16,071 nt of DNA, taken from the NCBI GenBank assembly GCA_910577685.1, contig CAJTOH010000060.1, positions 1-16,071 on the forward strand, given 5' to 3'. Origin of the DNA: an uncultured Dorea sp. (lineage in GTDB: Bacteria > Bacillota > Clostridia > Lachnospirales > Lachnospiraceae). Below the pieces are notes generated by a model. That model saw only the letters and a list, made by a program, of their open reading frames with translations, was not told where the DNA came from and did not search any database. A program made the translations under genes and the position numbers. Position 1 is the stretch's first letter; each line of letters starts with the position of its first letter. Shown here one piece after another: positions 8,079 to 14,177 of this stretch.

Positions 8079-9791
8079 CTACCTTTTTGCGATCTTTTCA
8101 ATCGCCTCTAAGAGCAGCGTAAAATCTAACGGTTTGGAAAGACAGGCATCAATACCACATTCCATCGCTCTTCCTTTGTTGCTGGCAAGGATATCCGCCG
8201 ACAGTGCAATGATCGGAATATGCGCCAGAGTCGGATCTTTCAATTGCCGGATCGCCGCCGAGGCCTGCCATCCATCCATCACGGGCATCTGCAGATCCAT
8301 AATCACCAGATCATAATCTCCCGGCGACGCACATTCCACCTTTTCCAACGCAATCTTCCCATTTTCAGCCGGTTCCACGGTAAATCCCATCCGCTCTAAA
8401 AGTTCGGTCTCAATCTCCAGATTAATCTCATTGTCTTCTACCAGCAGGATACGCAGGCTTGTACCGGAAAGAGCCTCTTCTTCCTTAGACGCGTCGTGAA
8501 GCGGCTGCGCCCGGAAAGTAAGAGCAACGGTAAAGGAACTTCCTTCATCCACAGCGCTCCTTACTTCGATATTGCCATGCATCATATCTACAATACTCTT
8601 CGCAATCGTAAGCCCGAGACCAATCCCATGCACACCGCTCAGTGTGGAACTCTTCTCCCGGCTGAACGGTTCAAAGATCCTGTCCAGGAATTCCTCGCCG
8701 ATCCCGATCCCATTATCCTCCACCACCAAATTATAGACCACATAACTATTAGGAAGTTCGTCCTTCTCCGTCAGCTTAACATTCACCCTGCCGCCGGGTT
8801 TCGTATACGTCACAGCGTTGTTTGCGAGGCTTAGCACGAGCTGCTGCAGTTTCCCTTGATCAGCATAGATAATATTATGCTTCACACCGCCGCAGTCCAG
8901 ATTGAAAGAAAGGGACTTCTCCTTAGCCTGAGGCTTTAGAAACTCGTACGCCTCCAACACCGTCTTACACAGATCGCACTCCACCTCCGCAGGTCCCGCA
9001 GCATTGGACAGCGCAGAGATATCCAGCACCTTCGTAATCATATCAAGCAGTTGGCGGCTGGCGGTATCAATCCGGTCCAGATAACCCGCTACCTTATCCG
9101 GTTCCCCGATCCATGCCTTCGCCAGAGATGTGAAACCAAAAATCGCATTCAGCGGCGTCCGCATATCATGGGATATATTCGACAGGAATGCATTTTTAGC
9201 TTTGATAGCCAGATTAGCGCTTTCCAGCGCCTCGGCCAGAAGCCTCTTCTGCTCCGTCTGCTGCCGTTTTCTTTCATCCGTGGACTCACCGATAAACACA
9301 TAGAAGATATCCCCCACCGCTTCATTCTTAACAAAGTGGCCGTAATCCTCCACCCAGATCATCGTACCGTCTTTGCGCCGGATCCGATACTCGACATAAT
9401 CCATATCGTACCTGTTATCGAATATCTGTCTCTTAATGTTCTTTTCTACCTCATCCCAATCCTCCGGATAGACAACGCCTTGGAATACATTGCCGGTAAG
9501 TTCCCGAAACTCCTTTCTCGTCTCACACTGAAACATATGGATTACGCTCCGGTTTGCATAAATAATCTCCCCGTCTCCTTCTGCAAAATATATTAAAAAA
9601 CCGCCTGGGATCTCGTCCATAAACCTGAGAAATTCGCAGGTTTCCGGCAGTTCTTCCCTATCCTCCATAGAAAGGAGCTCTTTTGGAATCATCTTCTCGC
9701 TGATGTTGTCCGGCTCAATCCCATTTTCCTCCAAGACGCGCAGAAAACGTATTGCACGCTCTATCATATGCCCTTCCTGTCTCACATTCAT
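8079..9791 (-). CDS. Soluble PAS hybrid histidine kinase with C-terminal receiver domain
   Basis: A 570-aa protein with no membrane segment, so it should sense a cytoplasmic signal or act on other kinases. The N-terminal 50 residues are a charged helical region. A PAS domain with a PAC tail follows (about 60-175; GFLIYFAEGDGEIIYANRS, YRIRRKDGTMIWVEDYG). HisKA carries H208 in SNISHDMRTPLNAIFG. The ATPase domain shows N324-N325, DNGIGIG (359-365) and GIGLGL (389-394). The receiver has VEDNEIN at 451-457, D499 in IMDLQMPVMDG and K553. The start is supported by GAGGGGGTG five bases upstream. It lies 19 bases below the MATE gene, so co-transcription is likely. Its receiver probably exchanges phosphate with the Hpt protein; this is inferred. 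Confidence 0.94.
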   Translation of the reverse strand: MNVRQEGHMIERAIRFLRVLEENGIEPDNISEKMIPKELLSMEDREELPETCEFLRFMDEIPGGFLIYFAEGDGEIIYANRSVIHMFQCETRKEFRELTGNVFQGVVYPEDWDEVEKNIKRQIFDNRYDMDYVEYRIRRKDGTMIWVEDYGHFVKNEAVGDIFYVFIGESTDERKRQQTEQKRLLAEALESANLAIKAKNAFLSNISHDMRTPLNAIFGFTSLAKAWIGEPDKVAGYLDRIDTASRQLLDMITKVLDISALSNAAGPAEVECDLCKTVLEAYEFLKPQAKEKSLSFNLDCGGVKHNIIYADQGKLQQLVLSLANNAVTYTKPGGRVNVKLTEKDELPNSYVVYNLVVEDNGIGIGEEFLDRIFEPFSREKSSTLSGVHGIGLGLTIAKSIVDMMHGNIEVRSAVDEGSSFTVALTFRAQPLHDASKEEEALSGTSLRILLVEDNEINLEIETELLERMGFTVEPAENGKIALEKVECASPGDYDLVIMDLQMPVMDGWQASAAIRQLKDPTLAHIPIIALSADILASNKGRAMECGIDACLSKPLDFTLLLEAIEKIAKR

Positions 9792-9810
9792 AAAAACACC
9801 CCCTCATACT

Positions 9811-11187
9811 TTAAATTGCTTTCTCACGCCATTTACCGCGTTTATAGAGAATACTCGTAATGACTGCGCCAAGCACCCACGAAATCAACAGCGATATATA
9901 GATGCTCTCTTTGCGCCCTCCCGGATAATCAACGCTCTTCGTCAAGTGAACCAGTCCATATGCAATCGGCACCCGCAGGAAGATGGTCATCACAATGGAG
10001 ATCCACATAGGCGTCACCGTATCTCCTGCGCCGCGCATCACACCGGACAGACTCTGAATAATCGCCATAGCTATATACCCCACAGCCAGAATACGCATCA
10101 TGTTCATGCTAAGCGTCACCAGCTCCTCCGTATTCGTAAAAATTGCCATCAAATGTCTTCCTAATATTAAAATCAACCCCGTTATTGTGGCAGAAAACCC
10201 GACGGCCATCATAGTTCCCTGTTTTGCCCCCTTACTGACGCGCTCGTACGCCCTCGCCCCCACGTTCTGTCCGGCATAAGTCGTCATCGCAGTACCAAAA
10301 GAGAAATTAGGCAGCATCGCGAAACCGTCCACACGCATAACAATAACGTTTGACGCGATAAACTGTTCTCCGAAACTGTTCGTAAGAGACTGGACTACCA
10401 GCATCGCCATGGACATAATTGCCTGCGTTACCCCGGACGGGACCCCCAGACGGATAATATTCATACCATGGCGGTTCGTTATACGAAAATACTGCGCCTT
10501 AAAATCAAAAAGCTCTTTCATCCGCATCAGCTTCAGCAGACAAAGCGCCGCCGAAACAGCCTGCGCAATCACGGTTGCCAGCGCAACGCCGCTGACCCCC
10601 ATATCAAACTTAATCACGAACAGCAGATCCAGAGCAATATTCAGCACACTTGATACAATCAGGTAGACCAGCGCGGAAATCGAATCCCCAAGCCCCCGCA
10701 AAATACCGCTCAGGATATTATAAAATGCAAGCCCCGATACTCCCAGAAACAGAATCCGAAGGTATGACGTACACCACTCAAGGATGCTGTCCGGCGTCTT
10801 TAAAAGTACCAAAAGAGGCCTTGCCGCCACCGTTGCCAGAATCATTACTATAACAGAAGATATTGCCGTCAGCACTATGCTGTTCGCAATCGCAATAGAC
10901 AAATCTTCCCTTTTCCTCGCACCAAAATATTGAGATACCATAATACTGGCGCCCACGCTGATTCCAATAAAAAGCACGATCAAAAGATTCAGAATCGGGC
11001 CCGCGCTTCCCACCGCCGCAAGTGCGTTATCTCCTACATAGTTGCCCACTACCACGCTGTCCACTGTGTTATACAGCTGCTGCGCGACATTGCCGATCAG
11101 CATCGGCACAGTAAACAGCAGAATATCCTCCCATGGTTTTCCCACGGTCATGTCAACCGGGGCAAATAATTTCTTTAGTACTCCCAT
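9811..11187 (-). CDS. MATE family multidrug/metabolite exporter
   Basis: A 458-aa membrane protein with about twelve hydrophobic segments in two similar halves, the layout of MATE cation-coupled exporters. The N-terminal half shows the family signature PMLIGNVAQQLYNTVDSVVVG (about 29-49) followed by ALAAVGSAGPI. The second half repeats the pattern with RLGVPSGVTQAI and NFSFGTAMTTYAGQNVGA. The substrate cannot be told from sequence. The start is supported by GAGGAGGG 6 bases upstream. It is the first gene of the minus-strand cluster leading into two kinases, an Hpt protein and an HD-GYP protein, with only 19 bases to the next gene. It is transcribed divergently from a DUF1836 regulator that shares its control region. 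Confidence 0.95.
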   Translation of the reverse strand: MGVLKKLFAPVDMTVGKPWEDILLFTVPMLIGNVAQQLYNTVDSVVVGNYVGDNALAAVGSAGPILNLLIVLFIGISVGASIMVSQYFGARKREDLSIAIANSIVLTAISSVIVMILATVAARPLLVLLKTPDSILEWCTSYLRILFLGVSGLAFYNILSGILRGLGDSISALVYLIVSSVLNIALDLLFVIKFDMGVSGVALATVIAQAVSAALCLLKLMRMKELFDFKAQYFRITNRHGMNIIRLGVPSGVTQAIMSMAMLVVQSLTNSFGEQFIASNVIVMRVDGFAMLPNFSFGTAMTTYAGQNVGARAYERVSKGAKQGTMMAVGFSATITGLILILGRHLMAIFTNTEELVTLSMNMMRILAVGYIAMAIIQSLSGVMRGAGDTVTPMWISIVMTIFLRVPIAYGLVHLTKSVDYPGGRKESIYISLLISWVLGAVITSILYKRGKWREKAI

Positions 11188-11222
11188 ATTTTCCCTCCTC
11201 AGTAACTACCCTTATACTCAGT

Positions 11223-11276
11223 TATATCACAAATTATAAAATTTTGATAGAGTATTTAAAAAATCCTTGTGATATA
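11223..11276. promoter_or_regulatory. Candidate divergent operator: 10-bp inverted repeat
   Basis: TATATCACAA (11223-11232) and TTGTGATATA (11267-11276) form a perfect 10-bp inverted repeat, with start-to-start distance 44 bases (about four helical turns). It lies in the intergenic region between the divergent MATE and DUF1836 genes. The right arm covers the -35 box of the DUF1836 promoter. This arrangement suggests a dimer or looped-tetramer binding site, plausibly for the DUF1836 protein itself. The repeat is seen directly; the regulator is inferred. Confidence 0.55.
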
Positions 11277-11295
11277 GTTTTAAAAACTATATAAT
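11267..11295 (+). promoter_or_regulatory. Probable sigma-A promoter of the DUF1836 gene
   Basis: TTGTGA (11267-11272) and a perfect TATAAT (11290-11295) are separated by 17 bases, with a predicted start near 11302. A GAGGTGAT ribosome binding site follows at 11305-11312, four bases or fewer before the ATG, so the leader would be very short. The -35 box overlaps the inverted repeat. Confidence 0.75.
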
Positions 11296-11315
11296 AGTTC
11301 CATTGAGGTGATAAT

Positions 11316-11927
11316 ATGACAATTAATACAAAGGACATGCTAAACAGCATACTATCCAGTATCTCACGGATTGAGTACGTAAGGCCGGATTCTATTCCCA
11401 ATATAGACCTTTATATGGATCAGGTAACAACATTCATGGAAGAACAGCTTTCCTCTTCCAGACGGCATGCGGAGGATAAGATCTTGACCAAGACTATGAT
11501 CAACAACTACGCTAAGAACAACCTTCTTCCTCCGCCTGTGAAGAAGAAATATTCCAAGGAACACGTCCTTGCGCTGATCTTCATCTACTATTTTAAGAAT
11601 ATCCTGTCCATTAAGGATATCGAAACACTGCTCGCTCCTATTACGGAGCAATATTTTGACACCGGCGAAGAGGTCAGCATGACCTCCATCTATGAAGAGA
11701 TCTGCCAACTTGAAAAGTCCAGGATCGACTCCGTGCAAAAAGACGTTGCAAGATCCTACCACCGCGCCATGCATAGTTTCGCCGATGTGCCGGAGGAAGA
11801 ACGGGATTATCTGCAGCTTTTCTCCTTCATCTGTTCCTTGAGCTTCGACGTGTACGTCAAGAAACTCTTGATTGAAAAGCTCATTGACGAACTTCCGGAA
11901 CCATCCCATGAAAAAAAGAAGAAATAA
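11316..11927 (+). CDS. DUF1836 domain protein, probable DNA-binding regulator
   Basis: A 203-aa soluble protein. Residues about 57-110 (LTKTMINNYAKNNLLPPPVK followed by KYSKEHVLALIFIYYFKN) read like a MerR-type winged-helix segment: a helix-turn-helix, the proline-rich turn after the recognition helix and the K-x-Y-S wing, as in the DUF1836 family. The remaining C-terminal half is helical and ends in a lysine-rich tail. The ATG has an ideal GAGGTGAT site. It is divergent from the MATE-kinase operon and shares with it a perfect inverted repeat, so local auto- and cross-regulation is a reasonable inference. The function of the family is not well established. Confidence 0.85.
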   Translation: MTINTKDMLNSILSSISRIEYVRPDSIPNIDLYMDQVTTFMEEQLSSSRRHAEDKILTKTMINNYAKNNLLPPPVKKKYSKEHVLALIFIYYFKNILSIKDIETLLAPITEQYFDTGEEVSMTSIYEEICQLEKSRIDSVQKDVARSYHRAMHSFADVPEEERDYLQLFSFICSLSFDVYVKKLLIEKLIDELPEPSHEKKKK

Positions 11928-11952
11928 GACTTTTGCAGTCTTGTTTCTTCTT
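11911..11952. terminator. Bidirectional intrinsic terminator between convergent genes
   Basis: A 16-bp stem (11916-11931 with 11937-11952, one G-U pair) closes a 5-base loop TTTGC. On the minus strand seven T follow the stem; on the plus strand the 3' arm and what follows are T-rich (TTTCTTCTTATCTTATTATT). It starts within the last codons of the DUF1836 gene and would stop both that gene and the convergent TrpR-like gene. Confidence 0.85.
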
Positions 11953-11963
11953 ATCTTATTATT

Positions 11964-12278
11964 CTATTGCCGCGTATCCTTCCCTTCCTTTGCCGCGTCG
12001 ATCCTGGCGAATACCATATCGTAACCGTCATTGCCGTAGTTCAGCGAACGATTCACTCTGCTGATAGTGGCGGTGGAGGCCCCTGTCTTCTCTGCAATCT
12101 CAAGGTAGGTCTTGCGGTCACGCAGCATCTTTGCCACCTCGAATCTCTGGGACAGAGACAACAACTCATTGATCGTACAGATATCTTCAAAAAATGTATA
12201 GCACTCTTCTTTACTCTCCAAGCTCAATATCGCACGGAACAGGAAGTCTACCGCCTCCGTCCTGATCTTCTTACTCAT
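11964..12278 (-). CDS. YerC/YecD family TrpR-related transcription regulator
   Basis: A 104-aa helical protein of the Trp-repressor superfamily (YerC/YecD type of Firmicutes). The DNA-binding region spans about 41-80: SLSQRFEVAKMLRDRKTYLE, then IAEKTGASTATISRVNRSLN, where the second helix is the recognition helix. Length is normal. The ATG at 12278 is preceded by AAGGAGAT with 7 bases of spacing. It follows the PHP hydrolase gene after 66 bases and may be co-transcribed with it. Target and effector are unknown; members of this family are not simply tryptophan repressors. Confidence 0.9.
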   Translation of the reverse strand: MSKKIRTEAVDFLFRAILSLESKEECYTFFEDICTINELLSLSQRFEVAKMLRDRKTYLEIAEKTGASTATISRVNRSLNYGNDGYDMVFARIDAAKEGKDTRQ

Positions 12279-12344
12279 AAAATATTATCTCCTTCACAGC
12301 CTTCTCAATTACCATTACATTTTAGCACACTAAATTCATAAAGT

Positions 12345-13070
12345 CTACATCTTTTTCCAGTGTTTTAGACAAGACTTTAATTTTTCCAGCGACGTATTGG
12401 CAATCAACTCTTCCGGAAAGTTCACCTCCTCAAGGACCTGCGCGGCGTACCGGTAATTTGCAATATCCGCATCCGCATGGGAATCGCTTCCCAAGACCAC
12501 CATAGCTCCCTGTTTCCTGCACTCCCACAGCATATCCCGGCAATTCTCCATGGTATCCACCCGGAAACTCCCGGGGCTTAAGGACGAATTATTTACCTCC
12601 AGAAGCGTCCCCGTCTTCTTCGCCTCTCTGACAAGGGTCTCCATATCCACGGGAAATCTCCCGTCGTCAGGATGTCCGATAATATCCACATAGGGATTCT
12701 GCATCACATTGACGTACGCCCGCGTCACCGTCTCCCGGGAACACTCGCTCTTATAACAGGGGAAATGCATACTGGCAATGGCGATATCCAACTCTTGTAA
12801 AAGTTCCTGCGAAAGGTCTACTTCCCCCTCTTCGTTGAGGATATTCAATTCCGACCCCATCAGGAGCTCAATTCCGCACATCTGCCTTGGAACCACTCTC
12901 AAATTCTGGAAGTAGTAGATATGGCAGGTTCCCGGCATCTGCACGGCATGATCCGTAATCGCCAGTCCCTTAAGCCCCTTTTCAGCCGCTGCCGACGCCA
13001 TCTCGCGTATTGTATTGTACGCATGTCCGCTGGCAAGCGTATGGGAATGGGTGTCAATCTCAATTTTCAT
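12345..13070 (-). CDS. PHP domain metal-dependent phosphatase/hydrolase (YcdX-like)
   Basis: A 241-aa single-domain PHP protein. The metal-binding set of the family is visible in order: D6-T-H8-S-H10, H16, D40-H41 in AITDHA, E74 in MGSELNI, H102 in SMHFP, H133 in IGHPDDG, and D196-S-H198 in LGSDSHAD. This gives the trinuclear-metal centre of the YcdX-type phosphatases; the substrate is unknown. It resembles stand-alone PHP enzymes rather than histidinol phosphatase of a his operon, and no histidine genes are nearby. The upstream site AAGAAGGATG lies close to the start. A -10-like TATAAT on the minus strand is at about 13119-13124, without a clear -35. Confidence 0.9.
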   Translation of the reverse strand: MKIEIDTHSHTLASGHAYNTIREMASAAAEKGLKGLAITDHAVQMPGTCHIYYFQNLRVVPRQMCGIELLMGSELNILNEEGEVDLSQELLQELDIAIASMHFPCYKSECSRETVTRAYVNVMQNPYVDIIGHPDDGRFPVDMETLVREAKKTGTLLEVNNSSLSPGSFRVDTMENCRDMLWECRKQGAMVVLGSDSHADADIANYRYAAQVLEEVNFPEELIANTSLEKLKSCLKHWKKM

Positions 13071-13147
13071 AAATAATCATCCTTCTTTCTTGTCAATTCA
13101 TTTTTTGCACATGGAAATATTATACAGTATATGTCCGGCTTTTTCTA

Positions 13148-13178
13148 CACAATCTAAACTGAATCTAATAAGATTGTG
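13148..13178. repeat. Inverted repeat CACAATCT / AGATTGTG
   Basis: CACAATCT (13148-13155) and AGATTGTG (13171-13178) are perfect inverted 8-mers with 15 bases between them, in the intergenic region between the PHP gene and the 65-aa gene. The right arm lies in the first copy of the 44-bp tandem repeat, so it occurs again at 13215-13222. It is a possible operator. Confidence 0.5.
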
Positions 13179-13260
13179 AGAATGGTTTACCTGAAAATCA
13201 TCTGCAAACTAATAAGATTGTGAGAATGGTTTACCTGAAAATCATCTGCAAACTAATAAG
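13165..13260. repeat. 44-bp tandem duplication, 2.2 copies
   Basis: The unit beginning CTAATAAGATTGTGAGAATG is present at 13165-13208 and again, identically, at 13209-13252. An 8-base partial copy, CTAATAAG, at 13253-13260 runs into the ribosome binding site of the next gene. Each unit contains TTTACC followed 18 bases later by TAATAA, which could serve as a weak promoter. The identity of the copies points to a recent duplication. The effect on expression is unknown. Confidence 0.9.
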
Positions 13261-13270
13261 GAGGGAAACT

Positions 13271-13468
13271 ATGAAAGATAAGACAAACCAAGAAATTATC
13301 GATGAATTTGACTACCTGTCCAACGCTGCCTCTTCGCAGGACTGCACCGGACTGATTCCGTCCGGCCCTACTTCCACAGAAGAAGTGGAATCCTACGAAG
13401 AAATGTATCATTTTCTGCCGCCCCATGGAAGGGCGTCCGCTATTAAACCTGACGAACATCTGAAATAA
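13271..13468 (+). CDS. Small acidic protein of unknown function (65 aa)
   Basis: Not recognised. The ATG at 13271 has a strong AAGGAGGGA site (13258-13266) five bases upstream, which rules out the longer GTG reading from 13220. The protein is hydrophilic and acidic: an N-terminal charged helix (KDKTNQEIIDEFDYLSNAAS), then a Ser/Thr/Gly/Pro segment (DCTGLIPSGPTSTEEVESYE), then an aromatic and proline-rich end (MYHFLPPHGR). There is no signal peptide or membrane segment and a single cysteine, so it is probably cytosolic. The next gene starts 36 bases downstream on the same strand, so the two are probably co-transcribed. It is preceded directly by the 44-bp tandem repeat. Confidence 0.8.
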   Translation: MKDKTNQEIIDEFDYLSNAASSQDCTGLIPSGPTSTEEVESYEEMYHFLPPHGRASAIKPDEHLK

Positions 13469-13504
13469 TGCGGCATATACTAATGAAAAAATGGAGTTTT
13501 CATC

Positions 13505-13981
13505 ATGCCTTCTACAAACTTAGTCCCGGTAAACGGCGTCATCCAAAGTATCTCCGCATTCGACAATAACTGCTGTATGCTTCAGGTTACGATCCGTAAT
13601 TCCAACGGAATCACTAACTTTATCGTAAGCCCTGATACTTACGTGATCAGCGAGGTCCGCCTGAGGGTCGGAATGAACGTCACGTCATTCTATGACGCCA
13701 ATTTGCCGATCCCGCTGATCTTCCCGCCTCAGTATCAGGCTATCTTCATTGGGCGAAGAAACCCTCAGGAGAATATCTATGCCGGCGAATTCGACGATAA
13801 CCTCGAATCCCTTGACGGATCATTGAAACTGAATATTGGGCGGTCCACGGAAATCGTGACCTCCAATGGCCAGCCATACGATTGTTCTCTTGCAGCGCAG
13901 ACGCTGATTGTGTATTACGGTGCGACGACCAGAAGTATTCCGGCGCAGACAACGCCGAGGAAGATTATCGTGATTTGTTAA
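13505..13981 (+). CDS. Beta-rich protein of unknown function (158 aa), two apparent repeats
   Basis: Not recognised. The protein is rich in beta-forming residues with no signal peptide or membrane segment. It seems to contain two related halves. Residues about 7-80 run from GVIQSI through a CC pair to GMNVTSFYDANLPIPLIFPP and QYQAIFIG. Residues about 85-157 run from GEFDDNLESLDGSLKLNI to TLIVYYGATTRSIPAQTTPR and KIIVI. The paired FYD/YYG and proline segments near each end suggest a duplicated small barrel, OB-like by inspection only. ATG 13505 has GGAG eight bases upstream. It forms a plausible two-gene unit with the 65-aa gene. Confidence 0.8.
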   Translation: MPSTNLVPVNGVIQSISAFDNNCCMLQVTIRNSNGITNFIVSPDTYVISEVRLRVGMNVTSFYDANLPIPLIFPPQYQAIFIGRRNPQENIYAGEFDDNLESLDGSLKLNIGRSTEIVTSNGQPYDCSLAAQTLIVYYGATTRSIPAQTTPRKIIVIC

Positions 13982-14017
13982 AAAAATTATTTTTTTCTTT
14001 TCTATGTCTCCCAATTG

Positions 14018-14026
14018 TGTTATAAT
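14018..14026 (+). promoter_or_regulatory. Extended -10 promoter element for tRNA-Ala
   Basis: TGTTATAAT, a perfect extended -10 (TGnTATAAT), ends 8 bases before the tRNA. The -35 region about 17 bases upstream is only T-rich (TTTTCT), which is typical where an extended -10 is used. The predicted start would fall at or just before the tRNA 5' end. Confidence 0.6.
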
Positions 14027-14034
14027 GGATTCAC

Positions 14035-14107
14035 GGGGCATTAGCGCAGTTGGGAGCGCGCCACACTGGCAGTGTGGAGGTCACGGGTTCGAATCCCGTA
14101 TGCTCCA
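14035..14107 (+). tRNA. tRNA-Ala (anticodon GGC)
   Basis: A full cloverleaf of 73 bases without encoded CCA. The acceptor stem GGGGCAT pairs with ATGCTCC and includes the G3-U70 pair that identifies alanine tRNA. The D arm is GCGCAGTTGGGAGCGC. The anticodon stem CCACA/TGTGG closes the loop CTGGCAG with anticodon GGC at 14068-14070. The T arm is ACGGGTTCGAATCCCGT, followed by discriminator A. It reads GCC and probably GCU codons. The 3' end is the likely integration target of the adjacent integrase. Confidence 0.97.
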
Positions 14108-14145
14108 CTTCAGAACCCTTGATTTTACTGACTTTGCGGCACATG

Positions 14146-14177
14146 GGTAATCAAAAGGTAATCAAAAAGGTAATCAG
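14146..14177. repeat. Three direct repeats GGTAATCA next to the integrase
   Basis: GGTAATCA starts at 14146, 14157 and 14169, separated by A-runs, giving 11- and 12-base periods, about one helical turn. The array lies between the tRNA 3' end and the end of the integrase gene, overlapping the integrase stop codon. Position and phasing suit arm-type binding sites for the integrase or its excision factor at the attachment site. The repeats are seen directly; the role is inferred. Confidence 0.65.

Noticed and set aside
13182..13223. Short upstream open frames encoded by the 44-bp repeat (MVYLKIICKL...)
   Set aside because: They have no ribosome binding site and are explained by the duplication; the second copy happens to be in frame with the 65-aa gene.
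13165..13260. CRISPR array
   Set aside because: The 44-bp units are directly adjacent with no spacers, and no cas genes are present.
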